A DNA stretch of 35,902 bases from Okeania sp. SIO3B5 (GCF_010692555.1 NZ_JAAHHG010000055.1:1-35902), one strand, 5' to 3'; numbered from the stretch's first letter, positions 25,499-33,805 are shown. Translations and numbers: made by a program. Notes: generated by a model from the letters alone, not told the origin.

Positions 25499-27889
25499 CT
25501 AAAATCCCTCTACAAAATCATCAGAAGCGATCGCCAACTCATCAGCTCGTGTTATCGTACCAATAACTTCTCCACTGCTAGCAACAATAATAGAAATAGT
25601 ATTATCCTCACCAGGAACGATCGCTAGCTGAGAAAATGTCAACTCTTCTTTTAGCTCAATCAGATCGATACCATCTTCAAAATCTAATATTGTATTGTTT
25701 CCTGTATCTACCTTCAACTGAAACACATCTTCCCCTCTACCACCAATAAGGGTATTATCCCCTTTACTACCAACCAGGGTATCGTCGCCCAAATCTCCAC
25801 TTAAGCGATCGCTACCCGTGCCACCATTAAGATAATCTCCTCCCTTACCGCCAAATAAGCTATCATTGCCATCCTCACCCTCAAGAGAATCGTTGTCTCG
25901 TTCTCCTAGGAGCAAATCATTACCACCATTACCCAAGATAATGTCATTGTCTTTACCACCATAAATCTTATCGTTATTAACATTACCGTCAATGCTATCG
26001 AAACCCTGATTGCCGGAAATTACATCAGCACCACTACCACCATTAATACTATCATCTCCCTGTAAACCAAAAATAGAATCCTGACCATCTATGTCTACTA
26101 AAATATCATCCTCAGCAGTACCGATCAGAGGTTGAAACGGATCTACATCGCTAACATCTTCGTTTGCCAGCAAATTGTCAACAACAAAAACATCTGACCG
26201 TTGGTTAGTATCACCTGACACCAAATCATCAAGCAAAGAATTAAATGCTATGAGACTACCATCAGCAGAGATAGAGGAAAATTCAGGTGTCCACCCAAAG
26301 GGTAGAGCGGGAGTGAAAGATTGGGTTCTTTGAGCTTCTGACTCCTCAACAGTAAAAGCGGTGGTGGTAATATTGGAGCGTAGATCATGTATAAAAACCA
26401 TTCCATTTCCTGCTCGAATGATTGTACCTGTCGTAGAAGCGATAAATCTTCCATCAGCAGAAAAGACAGGAGCTTGACCTCCCGGAATACGATTAGTCTC
26501 GACCGTTACGCGATCGGATACGAAGACTTGGGGAATAGGACGATCGTCACCCGCCAAACCTGTCGGTAAAACAGGAGTGGTTAGAGATGTGAAAGCTATA
26601 AAACGCCCATCGTTAGAAATTGTACTATCACCAATACGATCTCCAGGGTGAGACTCTGCCGTAATACAAGAGTTTGTTCCAGTTTCGCGATCGTGAATAT
26701 ACATCTGACAGTTTTCCTCCCCAGGTACTAAGTTATCTGCATCAGAGGAAAAAATGATAAATCTTCCATTGCTAGACATAGAGTAAATTCTGGAACTGCT
26801 GTTAAACTGATTTCCCGAAGAGTCTGGATTAAATTGGGTGGTAATACCTGTTTCTAGCTCCCGTATAAAAATATTTTGCTTTTCATTAGAATCTCCTGGC
26901 ACTAGGTTGTCGGCAAGAGAGTTAAACCAAACTTCACTTCCATCAGCAGAAATTATAGAAGATTGAGAATTTCTGTTTCCCGGTTCTCCTGCAGAGTTGA
27001 GAGAAACTATACTGGTTATACCCGTTTGTTGATCGCGTAAAAATATATCCCACGTCTCGTTCGTATCTCCTGGTACCAAATTATTAGCAAAAGAAGAAAA
27101 GGCGATGAACCTTCCATCTGCAGAAATAGAGGGGTTAATGGAAGAATCATTTCCCTGTTTTCCTGCGGAGTTGACAGAAACCAAGCTAGTGACACCTGTT
27201 TGTCGGTCATGGACGAACACATCCTGCGCTCCATTAGTATCTCCTGACACCAAATTATTAGCAAAAGAAGAAAATGCGACAAATCTACCATCACTAGAGA
27301 TAACAGGAGAGCTAGATACCCCATTTGCTTCATTTCCAAACGAATCTACCGACACCCGGTTAATAGCAAAAACTGAATTATAATTGGTAGCGATCGCTTC
27401 TAAAAAAACTCTAGTGCTTTCTATCTCCCCTAGTCTAACTTCCAGTTCCCAGTCTCCTCCTAAAGCAGCACTTCCAGTCAGGTTAGCAGATGCAGCAATA
27501 TTTGCGCTAGTTATTTTCTGGAATCTCTGTAAAAATTCTGCTCCTGCATCTCCAGCAGCAATATTGCAACCATACAGAAAAATGTCTCCTTGCCACTGTT
27601 GCAAGTCCCAAATATAATTATTGATTGTATCAAGACTTAATTGAGCGTTGCCGAGATACAAGCAACCAGGGGAACCGTGACTGATGATGTGAATGGTATT
27701 TACATTTGACCTTTGAGCGAGAACTTCGGTTATTTGTTTTATTCCATCACGGTTGCTCTCGAGAGCGATCGCCTCTGTTTCCTCAATCACTCCAGCGACT
27801 AACATTTGATAATTGTCTACTCCCTTGTCTATGACGACGATAGCTCTTGACTTCTGGGAATAGGAAGTTGAGTAGTTTTGTCGATACAT
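25499..27889 (-). CDS. DUF4347 - PD40 propeller - RTX calcium-binding protein
   Basis: 796 aa, probably secreted or cell-surface. Order: DUF4347 (about 16-170, with TIHIISHGSPGCLYLG, FLYGCNIAAGDAGAEF and GGDWELEVRLG); six or so PD40/TolB-like blades (about 185-560), each with an SxDGRFIAFSSxADNLVPGDTN core and a DVFVHDRQTG strand; then hemolysin-type repeats (about 585-720) with many GGxGxDxL nonapeptides (GGTGSDRLSGDLGDDTL); and a C-terminal acidic domain. No N-terminal signal peptide is seen. RTX repeats and a C-terminal signal point to type I secretion (family knowledge); no exporter is encoded nearby. The start codon is 3 bases from a degraded M1 end, so the promoter region is repeat-derived. 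Short frames on the other strand are shadows. Confidence 0.9.
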   Translation of the reverse strand: MYRQNYSTSYSQKSRAIVVIDKGVDNYQMLVAGVIEETEAIALESNRDGIKQITEVLAQRSNVNTIHIISHGSPGCLYLGNAQLSLDTINNYIWDLQQWQGDIFLYGCNIAAGDAGAEFLQRFQKITSANIAASANLTGSAALGGDWELEVRLGEIESTRVFLEAIATNYNSVFAINRVSVDSFGNEANGVSSSPVISSDGRFVAFSSFANNLVSGDTNGAQDVFVHDRQTGVTSLVSVNSAGKQGNDSSINPSISADGRFIAFSSFANNLVPGDTNETWDIFLRDQQTGITSIVSLNSAGEPGNRNSQSSIISADGSEVWFNSLADNLVPGDSNEKQNIFIRELETGITTQFNPDSSGNQFNSSSRIYSMSSNGRFIIFSSDADNLVPGEENCQMYIHDRETGTNSCITAESHPGDRIGDSTISNDGRFIAFTSLTTPVLPTGLAGDDRPIPQVFVSDRVTVETNRIPGGQAPVFSADGRFIASTTGTIIRAGNGMVFIHDLRSNITTTAFTVEESEAQRTQSFTPALPFGWTPEFSSISADGSLIAFNSLLDDLVSGDTNQRSDVFVVDNLLANEDVSDVDPFQPLIGTAEDDILVDIDGQDSIFGLQGDDSINGGSGADVISGNQGFDSIDGNVNNDKIYGGKDNDIILGNGGNDLLLGERDNDSLEGEDGNDSLFGGKGGDYLNGGTGSDRLSGDLGDDTLVGSKGDNTLIGGRGEDVFQLKVDTGNNTILDFEDGIDLIELKEELTFSQLAIVPGEDNTISIIVASSGEVIGTITRADELAIASDDFVEGF

Positions 27890-27892
27890 ATT

Positions 27893-27915
27893 ATATTATG
27901 TCCGCTTGAATACTT
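27893..27915. repeat. Degenerate M1 end next to a start codon
   Basis: ATATTATGTCCGCTTGAATACTT is the TTGAA-type M1 terminus with two changes. It begins 3 bases upstream of the DUF4347 gene start and abuts an M5 element; the partner end is missing. Confidence 0.6.
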
Positions 27916-27916
27916 A

Positions 27917-28205
27917 GGGTTTGCGCTCAAAAGTCTTATGGGTGAGGGTAGGAGACAGGAGACAACCCACCCCTCGCCCCTCCCAGGAGGGGAATAGGGA
28001 ATAGGGAATAGTTAAGAGTCAGGAGGAACGGGGAGTTATAGAGAAGGTGATCGTTCATGATAGCAAGAGTGATTTTTCTGCCCCCCTCACCCCAAAATCC
28101 GCTCCTTTATGCAGCTCTTTGAGCTAAAAACCTGGTACAATTTCTAGATCCAAAAAGGCTAAAACCTTTATCTGTAAATGCTTTTAGATTTAATCAGCAA
28201 GCCCT
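27917..28205. mobile_element. M5 MITE-like element, 289 bp
   Basis: Left end GGGTTTGCGCTCAAAAGTCT, then a GGAGACA short array and a CCCCTCGCCCCTCCCAGG tract. The conserved right half CAAAAAGGCTAAAACCTTTA...TTTTAGATTTAATCAGCAAGCCCT follows. The flanks (ACTTA / AATTA) match imperfectly, so the target duplication is unclear. Confidence 0.82.
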
Positions 28206-28220
28206 AATTATTCTTATAAG

Positions 28221-28252
28221 GTGTGTGGGTGAGCGATAGCTAACCCACACCC
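28221..28252. repeat. Short hairpin repeat
   Basis: GTGTGGGT and ACCCACAC pair around GAGCGATAGCTA, between the M5 element and the gene fragment. GGGTGAGCGATAGCTAACCC-type hairpins are recurrent intergenic repeats in cyanobacteria. Confidence 0.55.
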
Positions 28253-28357
28253 TCTAATCGAACTACTGAAGAAACTGCTACAAAGGTCATTCGTGGTGGC
28301 TCCTGGTTCTACAATCCAGGGTGGTGTCGCTCTGCGTACCGCAACAACTGTTTTGCG

Positions 28358-30354
28358 GTATCCACTCAATATGATGGGGTAGGGAATGATTATAACTGCC
28401 AAGGCCAATCAAATGGATTGATAAAATAGGGAGCGATCGTATCGCCTAAATCAATAAGGGTCACCAAAAAAGAATAAAGGATAAAGAATAACAACAGAAG
28501 AACACAGAAGGTTATAGAATATGACACATGAGACAAGCAGGATGACAACCAAAAATTAGTAGAGCAGGTTCTGCAAACGATAGACCCTACCGAAATTGCA
28601 GACAAGTCCTTGTCTCAAAAAGTAGAGAGCCTACTGAACCTGATAGAAAAATTACACGTACAACTCAAAGACCTGCAACAAGAAAATCAACGCTTAAGAG
28701 ACGAAAACAACCGCCTCAAAGGAGAACAAGGTAAGCCAAATATCAAAGCTAAAAAACCAAGAGGGTTCTCAAACAATTACTCATCAGAAAAAGAACGAAA
28801 GCTACCTCAAAACCATTCTAAGGGTAGTAAAAAATCTAGGGTCAAAATAGATAGAGAAGAAATATTAGAGTATCCGATGGAATTACTGCCCATGGATGCA
28901 CAGTTTAAAGGTTACGAAGAAGTAATCATTCAAGACATCACCCTGGGAACTGATAACGTATTATTCCGTAAACAGAAATATTACTCACATTCTAGGGGAA
29001 AAACTTATCTAGCAGAATTACCAGCAGGTTATGAAGGAGAATTTGGTCCGGGAGTTAAAAGCTTAATCATAAGTTTGTACTATGGGGGAAATATGACCCA
29101 AGGCAAACTATTAGAGTTTCTAGAGGACATGGGCATCTTAATCTCAGCCGGGAATTTGTCTAATTTATTAATCAAAAACCAGTCTTTTTTTGAAACAGAA
29201 AAAAGCGAAATTTATGAAGCAGGACTATTAAGTAGTCCCTGGCAGCACTTTGACATGCGCAGGAGCCCGTGTGGGAGGAGTCAACTATACCACGAATGTA
29301 GTGTGTAACCCTCTCTATACGGTCTACTTTACCACTGTCAACAAAGATCGATTAAGTGTACTTCAAGGTTTACTGAACGGAAAAGAACTAGAGTTTATTC
29401 TCAATCCCTTCACCAACTCAATGTTGGAAACCTTACGTGTACCAGATAAATGGAAGAAGTCTCTGGAATTGTTGCCCCAAGAAACTGTATTGAATTCCAC
29501 AGAGTTTAATGGGCTAGTAGATAGACATTTACCATTATTAGGGTCACAAATGCGTAAACGTATTTTAGAAGCAGCAGCAATCGCTTTTTATCATCAGCAA
29601 AGGGACTGGCCAGTCATCAAGACTCTCATAAGTGATGATGCACCGACCTTCAAGTTACTAACTGATGAGTTGGCTTGCAAGTGGATACATGAGGGACGAC
29701 ATTATAAAAAGTTAACTCCCAAGGTTAATTATCATCAAAAACTCCTGGAACAATTCTTGGATGATTTTTGGGATTACTATAGAAAGTTACTTGCTTATAG
29801 AGATGCTCCCACACTTTCAACTGCACAAAGACTACGCTCTGAATTTTCTCGACTTTTCACTACTGAGAGTGGTTATCAACAGTTGGATGAACGAAAACGA
29901 TTAACTGCGAGCAAAATCTCGGAGTTGCTGTTGGTGTTAGAGCATCCGGAATTGCCATTACATAATAACCCGGCGGAGTTAGCTGCTAGGACTATGGTGA
30001 GAAGACGCCATATCAGTTATGGAACTCAGACGATTGAAGGGACTGCATCTTGGGATACTTTTATGTCCCTTGTTGCTACTACTCGTAAGCTGGGATTGAG
30101 TTTTTTTGAATATGTACGTGATCGCATTTCCCAGATAGGTAATATTCCCTCTCTAGCAACTATTATTTACGTTCGCGGAGCGTGGCGTCAGCCGTATCGC
30201 TCTTCTGTTAATTCCTTTGGTTTGTCTTGGCAGAAATAATTGCCTACCCCATCATATTCAGTGGATACGATACGATCGCTCCCTATTTTATCAATCCATT
30301 TAATTGGCCTTGGCAGTTATAATCATTCCCTACCCCATCATATTGAGTGGATAC
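28358..30354 (+). mobile_element. IS66-type insertion sequence, 1997 bp
   Basis: The long terminal inverted repeats begin GTATCCACTCAATATGATGG and stay nearly perfect for about 85 bp (28358-28443 against 30269-30354), ending near a GCGATCGTATCG segment. An exact 8-bp target duplication, GTTTTGCG, lies at 28350-28357 and 30355-30362; 8 bp is the IS66-family size. One transposase gene (TnpC-like, no tnpA/tnpB helpers) fills the element. Because the repeats are clean but the gene is frameshifted, the copy arrived recently relative to the older MITEs or is mobilised in trans. Confidence 0.93.
28521..30239 (+). pseudogene. IS66-family transposase (TnpC-like) with frameshifts
   Basis: The main frames are 28610-29308 (an N-terminal coiled coil, LHVQLKDLQQENQRLRDENN, then a zinc-finger-like/DUF region) and 29250-30239 (DDE core with SDDAPTFKLL, WIHEGRHYKKL, FWDYYRKLLAYRD and the C-terminal LHNNPAELAARTMVRRR). 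They overlap, and the protein jumps frame near 29252, in the conserved WQHFD(D)T segment, so a base or codon is lost at the first catalytic Asp region. A second indel is likely at the start: ATG 28542 runs into TAG after MTTKN, and adding one T restores LVEQVLQTIDPTEIADKSLS into the 28610 frame. Without it the first part would need the TTG at 28610. Probably inactive. Confidence 0.85.
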
Positions 30355-30428
30355 GTTTTGCGGATGGCTCGAACGGCCCTTTTGGCTTTCGTGTATTACG
30401 TATCTCCGTTCTTAGAAACCTACGATAA

Positions 30429-30679
30429 TCTATATAAATCTATGATTATCTGTTCTATTCTTGCTTCTACCTGGCAACGTCGGCGCCTGTCCAGTCCACA
30501 AGCTGACACGGTCGAACTGACCGCCTGAGCTAGATTTAAACTAGCATTCAAATCTCGTTCGCGCTAGCGTTGCGGAGCAATCGCAACTGAAACCCCCAGA
30601 ACTCTTGAAAGAAAATAGAATTTATGATACTCGTCCAAATAATGCTAGGAACAAACTTAACATTCATCGGTGCGTGTGA
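30429..30679. other. Intergenic, no gene seen
   Basis: It contains a short palindromic patch (CGTTCGCGCTAGCGTTGCGGAGCAATCGC at 30556-30584, shown here only for location) of the cyanobacterial GCTAGCG/GCGGAGC repeat type. The frames that run through it from the SUMF1 fragment are not supported as genes. Confidence 0.4.
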
Positions 30680-30766
30680 CGGAGAGGGGGGGATTCGAAC
30701 CCCCGTATAAGTCACCCCATAACAGCATTTCCAGTGCTGCGCCTTAAACCACTCGGCCACCTCTCC
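30680..30766 (-). tRNA. tRNA-Ser (anticodon GGA)
   Basis: 87 nt on the minus strand. The acceptor GGAGAGG/CCTCTCC has discriminator G. The D arm holds CCGAGTGGTTTAAGG, the anticodon stem AGCA/TGCT holds the loop CTGGAAA (anticodon GGA), a long class II variable arm TGGGGTGACTTATACGGG follows, and the T loop has GGTTCGAATCC. CCA is not encoded. It is a different serine isoacceptor from the gene at 24352. Confidence 0.96.
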
Positions 30767-31016
30767 AAAAAGCAAAAATATTAAATTTTATATTTGCTCA
30801 CAATTATACTATTGTAGCAGAATAATTCTAAATTTTGCAAGTCTTTCTGGCAAAAAAATTTTATATTGGATCTTGGGCCTAGTTTACTAAGTCATAAGTC
30901 AGAACTCAGAAGTCAGAAGTTATTTTTGTAACAGGGATTTGAGATCCGCTCCAAAAATATTTCGCCTTAAAAGGCAGGGTTTTAGACCCAATTATTTTGA
31001 TAACATAAGATTAAGC

Positions 31017-31062
31017 TTGACATCCTCCCGACGCTGCTATACGCGAGACAGCGCGGGATTCC
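31017..31062 (-). mobile_element. IS605-type right-end relic (omegaRNA-scaffold-like)
   Basis: Read on the minus strand: GGAATCCCG, a stem CGCTG...CAGCG, then GGGAGGATGTCAAG. This is the same right-end design as 12754-12790. No tnpB or tnpA remains; the upstream side is replaced by unrelated sequence and an M5 element. Confidence 0.65.
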
Positions 31063-31110
31063 CTAGCATCGCTGTTAGGGGCTTTCTGTTTCAATGCACC
31101 CGCATAAACG

Positions 31111-31353
31111 AGATTTACTCTCTTCGGGTCTTACAGGTGAGGGTAGGAGTCAGGAGCCAGGAGTCAGGAGTCAGGAGGAATGGGGAATGAGCGAGGAGGC
31201 AGGAGAGAGAATTATCCCAAGATTGTTCTACGATAGTTAACCCAAAATCCTAACTTTTTGAGTTCCCTAGAACGATAACCTTGCACTTTTTCAAGGTCCC
31301 AAAAGGCTAAAACCTTTATATATCAATACTTTTAGATTTCATCAGCAAACCCT
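31111..31353. mobile_element. M5 MITE-like element with diverged left end
   Basis: The right two thirds match the family closely (GGTGAGGGTAGGAG array, CCCAAAATCCTAACTTTTTGAG, AAAGGCTAAAACCTTTATATA, ATCAGCAAACCCT). The left end has drifted to AGATTTACTCTCTTCGGGTC. The right flank is AATTA. It lies 60 bp upstream of the ferredoxin gene and likely forms part of its leader. Confidence 0.78.
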
Positions 31354-31412
31354 AATTAAAATTTAATACCTCAATAACTAATAATAACTATAAATTATAA
31401 TCTCAAATTATT

Positions 31413-31781
31413 ATGGCCCGTCATCACCAAATTCGCATACACGATCGCCAAAAAGATACATATCATACAGTCCAGGTTCCTGAAGACCGCTACATCCTCC
31501 ACAGTGCCGAAAATCAAGGAGTAGATTTACCATTTTCCTGCCGTAATGGTGCTTGTACTACTTGTGCAGTGAGAGTTATATCTGGCCAACTATATCAACC
31601 AGAAGCAATGGGACTATCATTAGAACTGCAAAAACAGGGTTATGCTCTTCTGTGTGTCAGCTATGCTCGTTCTGACCTATTTGTAGAGACACAAGATGAA
31701 GATGAAGTATACGAACTCCAATTTGGTCGCTATTTTGGCAAAGGAAAGGTAAAAGCGGGATTGCCATTGGATGAAGACTAA
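31413..31781 (+). CDS. Plant-type [2Fe-2S] ferredoxin
   Basis: 122 aa. The cluster ligands are Cys43, Cys48, Cys51 (FSCRNGACTTCAVR) and Cys81 (ALLCVSYARSD). The protein is about 20 residues longer than photosynthetic PetF, through a longer N-terminal strand region and a charged, glycine-containing tail (GRYFGKGKVKAGLPLDED). It is thus more like the accessory or FdxC/petF-like ferredoxins that feed specific enzymes. The electron donor and acceptor are unknown. Its last 11 bases overlap the start of the thermonuclease-family gene, so the two are translationally coupled, an odd pairing with no obvious metabolic link. Confidence 0.92.
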   Translation: MARHHQIRIHDRQKDTYHTVQVPEDRYILHSAENQGVDLPFSCRNGACTTCAVRVISGQLYQPEAMGLSLELQKQGYALLCVSYARSDLFVETQDEDEVYELQFGRYFGKGKVKAGLPLDED

Positions 31782-32292
31782 AATCATTTATCTACTTATA
31801 GTCTGGATATTTTTCACTGGTTGCCAAAACTCAAATCCCCGCTCGGGCAAAATAATTAGAGTAGAAAGGGTAGTTACTGGACAAACTATCGAGATAACTG
31901 ACCGTTCTGCTGCTGTACCCATACTAGAACCCATTCGCTTGATAGGTATTCAGGCACCGGATACCAGACAAAAACCTTGGGGACAAGAAGCTAGAACCCA
32001 ACTAGAAAAGTTAACCTTGGGGCAAGAAGTTTTATTAGAGTTTGATGTCCAGAAAAAAGATAAATTCGACCGCCAACTAGCTTATATTTGGCTGAATGGG
32101 AAACTAATTAATGAATATATGGCAGAAGAAGGTTTGGCCTTGGCAGAGCCATATTTTCCTAACAATAAATATACAGAACGTCTTGCTAATGCCCAAGAAA
32201 AAGCTAGACTGATGGGGCGAGGTATCTGGAATCCAGAACGCCCAATGCGTCAAACTCCAGCACAATTTCGTCGTGAAAATCTTAAACAGTAG
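31771..32292 (+). CDS. Thermonuclease (SNase-like) lipoprotein
   Basis: 173 aa. A short N-terminal hydrophobic segment ending in a lipobox (IFFTGC, Cys18) marks an exported, lipid-anchored protein. The staphylococcal-nuclease-like domain follows: KIIRVERVVTGQTIEI, RLIGIQAPDT (Arg56), GQEAR, DKFDRQLAYIWLNGKLINEY (Arg101) and EARLMGRGIW-type ending. The catalytic residues are mostly present, though the Asp/Glu pattern after APD differs from S. aureus, so nuclease activity is probable but unproved. The ATG lies inside the ferredoxin gene (11-bp overlap). The 3' end is partly duplicated downstream. Confidence 0.9.
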   Translation: MKTKIIYLLIVWIFFTGCQNSNPRSGKIIRVERVVTGQTIEITDRSAAVPILEPIRLIGIQAPDTRQKPWGQEARTQLEKLTLGQEVLLEFDVQKKDKFDRQLAYIWLNGKLINEYMAEEGLALAEPYFPNNKYTERLANAQEKARLMGRGIWNPERPMRQTPAQFRRENLKQ

Positions 32293-32386
32293 AAAGTCAA
32301 AAGTCATGCATTCAAAAGTAATTCGTTGTGAAAATCTTAAACAATAGAATTAAGCAACTCAAAAGTCATGCATTCAAAAGTCAAAA
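32268..32386 (+). repeat. Partial duplication of a gene 3' end
   Basis: GTGAAAATCTTAAACAGTAGAA...AAAAGTCATGCATTCAAAAGT (32273-32320) recurs as GTGAAAATCTTAAACAATAGAA...AAAAGTCATGCATTCAAAAGT (32327-32377). The second copy has one substitution and a small insertion. The duplicated part includes the last codons and stop of the SNase-like gene. It is flanked by AGTCAAA heptamers, a likely slippage substrate. Confidence 0.8.
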
Positions 32387-32423
32387 GTAAGAAGTTATTG
32401 TTGTTATCAAAATAATGTGGATC

Positions 32424-32690
32424 TAAAACCCCCCCTTTTCAGGCTATGCTTTATCAGCAAAATTCTTTACAAAATTGGATAATGCCTATTATCAAAAGCT
32501 TACGAGCATTTTGTTGGTTTTATAAGCTTTGACAAATTGACTAACTTGTGTGTTCCTAAAAGTTATTTTTTGTCGTTGCGATCGCAACGACACTAGGAGC
32601 TTTCAGGATGTAATACATCAAATGATATTTTTGTCAAGTTTTATGTTAAGAAAGATGTTTATAAAGCATAGCTTTTAAGGCAGGGTTTCC
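32424..32690. repeat. Possible inverted-repeat-bounded segment
   Basis: GGCTATGCTTTAT (32441-32452 core) and its inverse ATAAAGCATAGC (32661-32672) are perfect over 12 bp. They are embedded in longer, weaker inverted ends (ACCCCCCCTTTTCAG / CTTTTAAGGCAGGGTTT). A perfect 20-bp palindrome lies in the middle. It is MITE-like, but without a readable target duplication. It fills most of the gap before the inositol-monophosphatase-family gene; no gene was seen in it. Confidence 0.45.
32572..32591. repeat. 20-bp perfect palindrome centred on HIP1
   Basis: GTCGTTGCGATCGCAACGAC is fully self-complementary, with the HIP1 octamer GCGATCGC at its centre. HIP1 sites are usually single octamers; extension to 20 bp is unusual and could form a small cruciform. 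Confidence 0.9.
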
Positions 32691-32718
32691 TATTAATTAA
32701 TTAAGTTAATTATTTTTT

Positions 32719-33546
32719 ATGAGTGCAGAACAATTACAAGTTTTCTTAGATATTGCTACTGAAGCTGCTCTTGCTGGTGGTGCAGAGTTGATGTCTTATT
32801 GGGGCAATCTTCAAGATATTCAAGAAAAGGGCAGTCCAGGAAATTTGGTAACTGAAGCTGACAAAGCTGCGGAAAAGGCGATCATCAAGGTTTTACAGCG
32901 ACATCTACCAGACCATGGCATTCTAGCTGAAGAGTCGGGAGAGTTGGGAGATACAACAAGTAGATATCTATGGGCAATAGATCCTTTGGATGGTACTACT
33001 AATTTTGCCCACCAATATCCTTTTTCAGCATCCTCGGTAGGATTATTAATTGATGGGGTACCACAGGTGGGGGTGGTATTTAATCCGATTTTGGATGAAC
33101 TGTTTCGTGCAGCTAAGGGTTTGGGGGCAACTCGTAACCGTAAACCAATTAGTGTTTCTCAGACTACTACGTTAGAAAGAAGTTTGACAATAACGGGTTT
33201 TGCTTACGATAGACGGGAGACTACTGACAATAACTACAAAGAATTTTGTCAAATATGTTATCTCACTCAAGGGGTACGACGTTCTGGTTGTGCTTCTATG
33301 GATCTATGTTCTATTGCTTGTGGTCGTGCAGATGGTTACTGGGAAAGAGGTTTGTCGCCTTGGGATATTGCTGCAGGTATAGTAGTGTTGGAGGAAGCGG
33401 GAGGTAAAGTTACGGCTTATAATGGTAGTCCTTTTGATATGAGTTCGGGTAAGATTTTAGCTACTAATGGCAAAATTCACGATTTAATGAGCAAAGCTTT
33501 GATTGAAACTCCGCTTTTGTCTCATTGGTCTACGGTTAGAATTTAG
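32719..33546 (+). CDS. Inositol-monophosphatase-family phosphatase
   Basis: 275 aa. Metal-binding and catalytic motifs of the family are present: the early EAALAGG and VTEADKAAE, EE at 71-72 (LAEESGE), DPLDGTTN at 88-95, and WDIAAG at 215-220 followed by VLEEAGG. It hydrolyses a phosphate monoester with Mg2+. Cyanobacterial members act on inositol phosphate, histidinol phosphate or fructose-1,6-/sedoheptulose phosphates, and the sequence alone does not decide. Length is normal. The ATG is preceded by an AT-rich leader without a clear ribosome site. The 3' end runs straight into an ATTTAGA array and an M4 repeat. Other genes in the region show no functional link. Confidence 0.92.
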   Translation: MSAEQLQVFLDIATEAALAGGAELMSYWGNLQDIQEKGSPGNLVTEADKAAEKAIIKVLQRHLPDHGILAEESGELGDTTSRYLWAIDPLDGTTNFAHQYPFSASSVGLLIDGVPQVGVVFNPILDELFRAAKGLGATRNRKPISVSQTTTLERSLTITGFAYDRRETTDNNYKEFCQICYLTQGVRRSGCASMDLCSIACGRADGYWERGLSPWDIAAGIVVLEEAGGKVTAYNGSPFDMSSGKILATNGKIHDLMSKALIETPLLSHWSTVRI

Positions 33547-33566
33547 AATTTAGAATTTAGAATTTA

Positions 33567-33805
33567 GAATTACCTCTTCATTATAAATAGGACTTACGCA
33601 GATACGCTATATATAGCGCTCAAAACTATTGTCCAATAGTACTTGGACTATATAAATAGTGCCTTTGCGTAAGTCCTGATAAATTAAGAGGATTGGATCA
33701 AAGGATTTTTTTTCTTCTATTAGTTGATTGGATATGGCACAGGTTTCTTCCCCATCCCTCAACCACTTTTTTCTCCATGAATGGAGAGGCTTTAAACCTT
33801 AATTA
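33567..33805. repeat. M4 dispersed repeat, interrupted by M3
   Basis: ATTACCTCTTC before the insertion, and TTAAGAGGATTGGATCAAAGGATTTTTTTTC...CTCCATGAATGGAGAGGCTTTAAACC after it, match the copies at 16568, 23010 and 34820. CTCCAT-GA-ATGGAG is an internal hairpin. An (ATTTAGA)x4 array (33536-33570) precedes it. Confidence 0.7.
33588..33678. mobile_element. M3 MITE-like element, 91 bp, 5-bp target duplication
   Basis: Inverted ends AGGACTTACGCA / TGCGTAAGTCCT, flanked by ATAAA at 33583-33587 and 33679-33683. It is inserted in an M4 repeat. The reverse complement differs from the copy at 35056-35146 at only about three positions over 89 bp, so both moved recently. The interior is itself partly palindromic (GCTATATATAGC). 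Confidence 0.92.

Larger units (their letters stand above)
28244..30428 (+). pseudogene. C-terminal fragment of a formylglycine-enzyme-like protein, split by IS66
   Basis: Joining 28244-28357 to 30363-30428 (dropping the IS and one 8-bp duplication) restores one frame, with ATKVIRGGSWFYNPGWCRSA, then YRNNCFADGSNGPFGFRV, ending LRISVLRNLR and TAA. RGGSW...NP..CRSA.R.N...D...GFRV is the C-terminal signature of the FGE-sulfatase/SUMF1 fold. The N-terminal part is absent: the fragment starts at a stop codon (28241), just after an M5 element and a hairpin. The codons at the variable positions (TTC, TAC, GGG, TGG, TAC, TGT, TTT, GGC, TCG, GGC) would fit adenine-mutagenised AAY/AGG templates, as in DGR target proteins; that reading is inference. 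A plain relic of a non-DGR SUMF1 protein is the alternative. Confidence 0.72.

Noticed and set aside
28244-30428. A complete diversity-generating retroelement in the window
   Set aside because: Only a candidate variable-region fragment is present. No reverse transcriptase, accessory gene or adenine-rich template copy was found on either strand.
30240-30528. Two short plus-strand frames after the IS66 transposase
   Set aside because: They read from the IS terminal repeat into the SUMF1-like fragment; only the last part (30363-30428) is real coding relic and it is annotated as such.
30939-31190. 83-codon plus-strand frame
   Set aside because: It crosses an IS605 right-end relic and an M5 array; the composition is repeat-derived.
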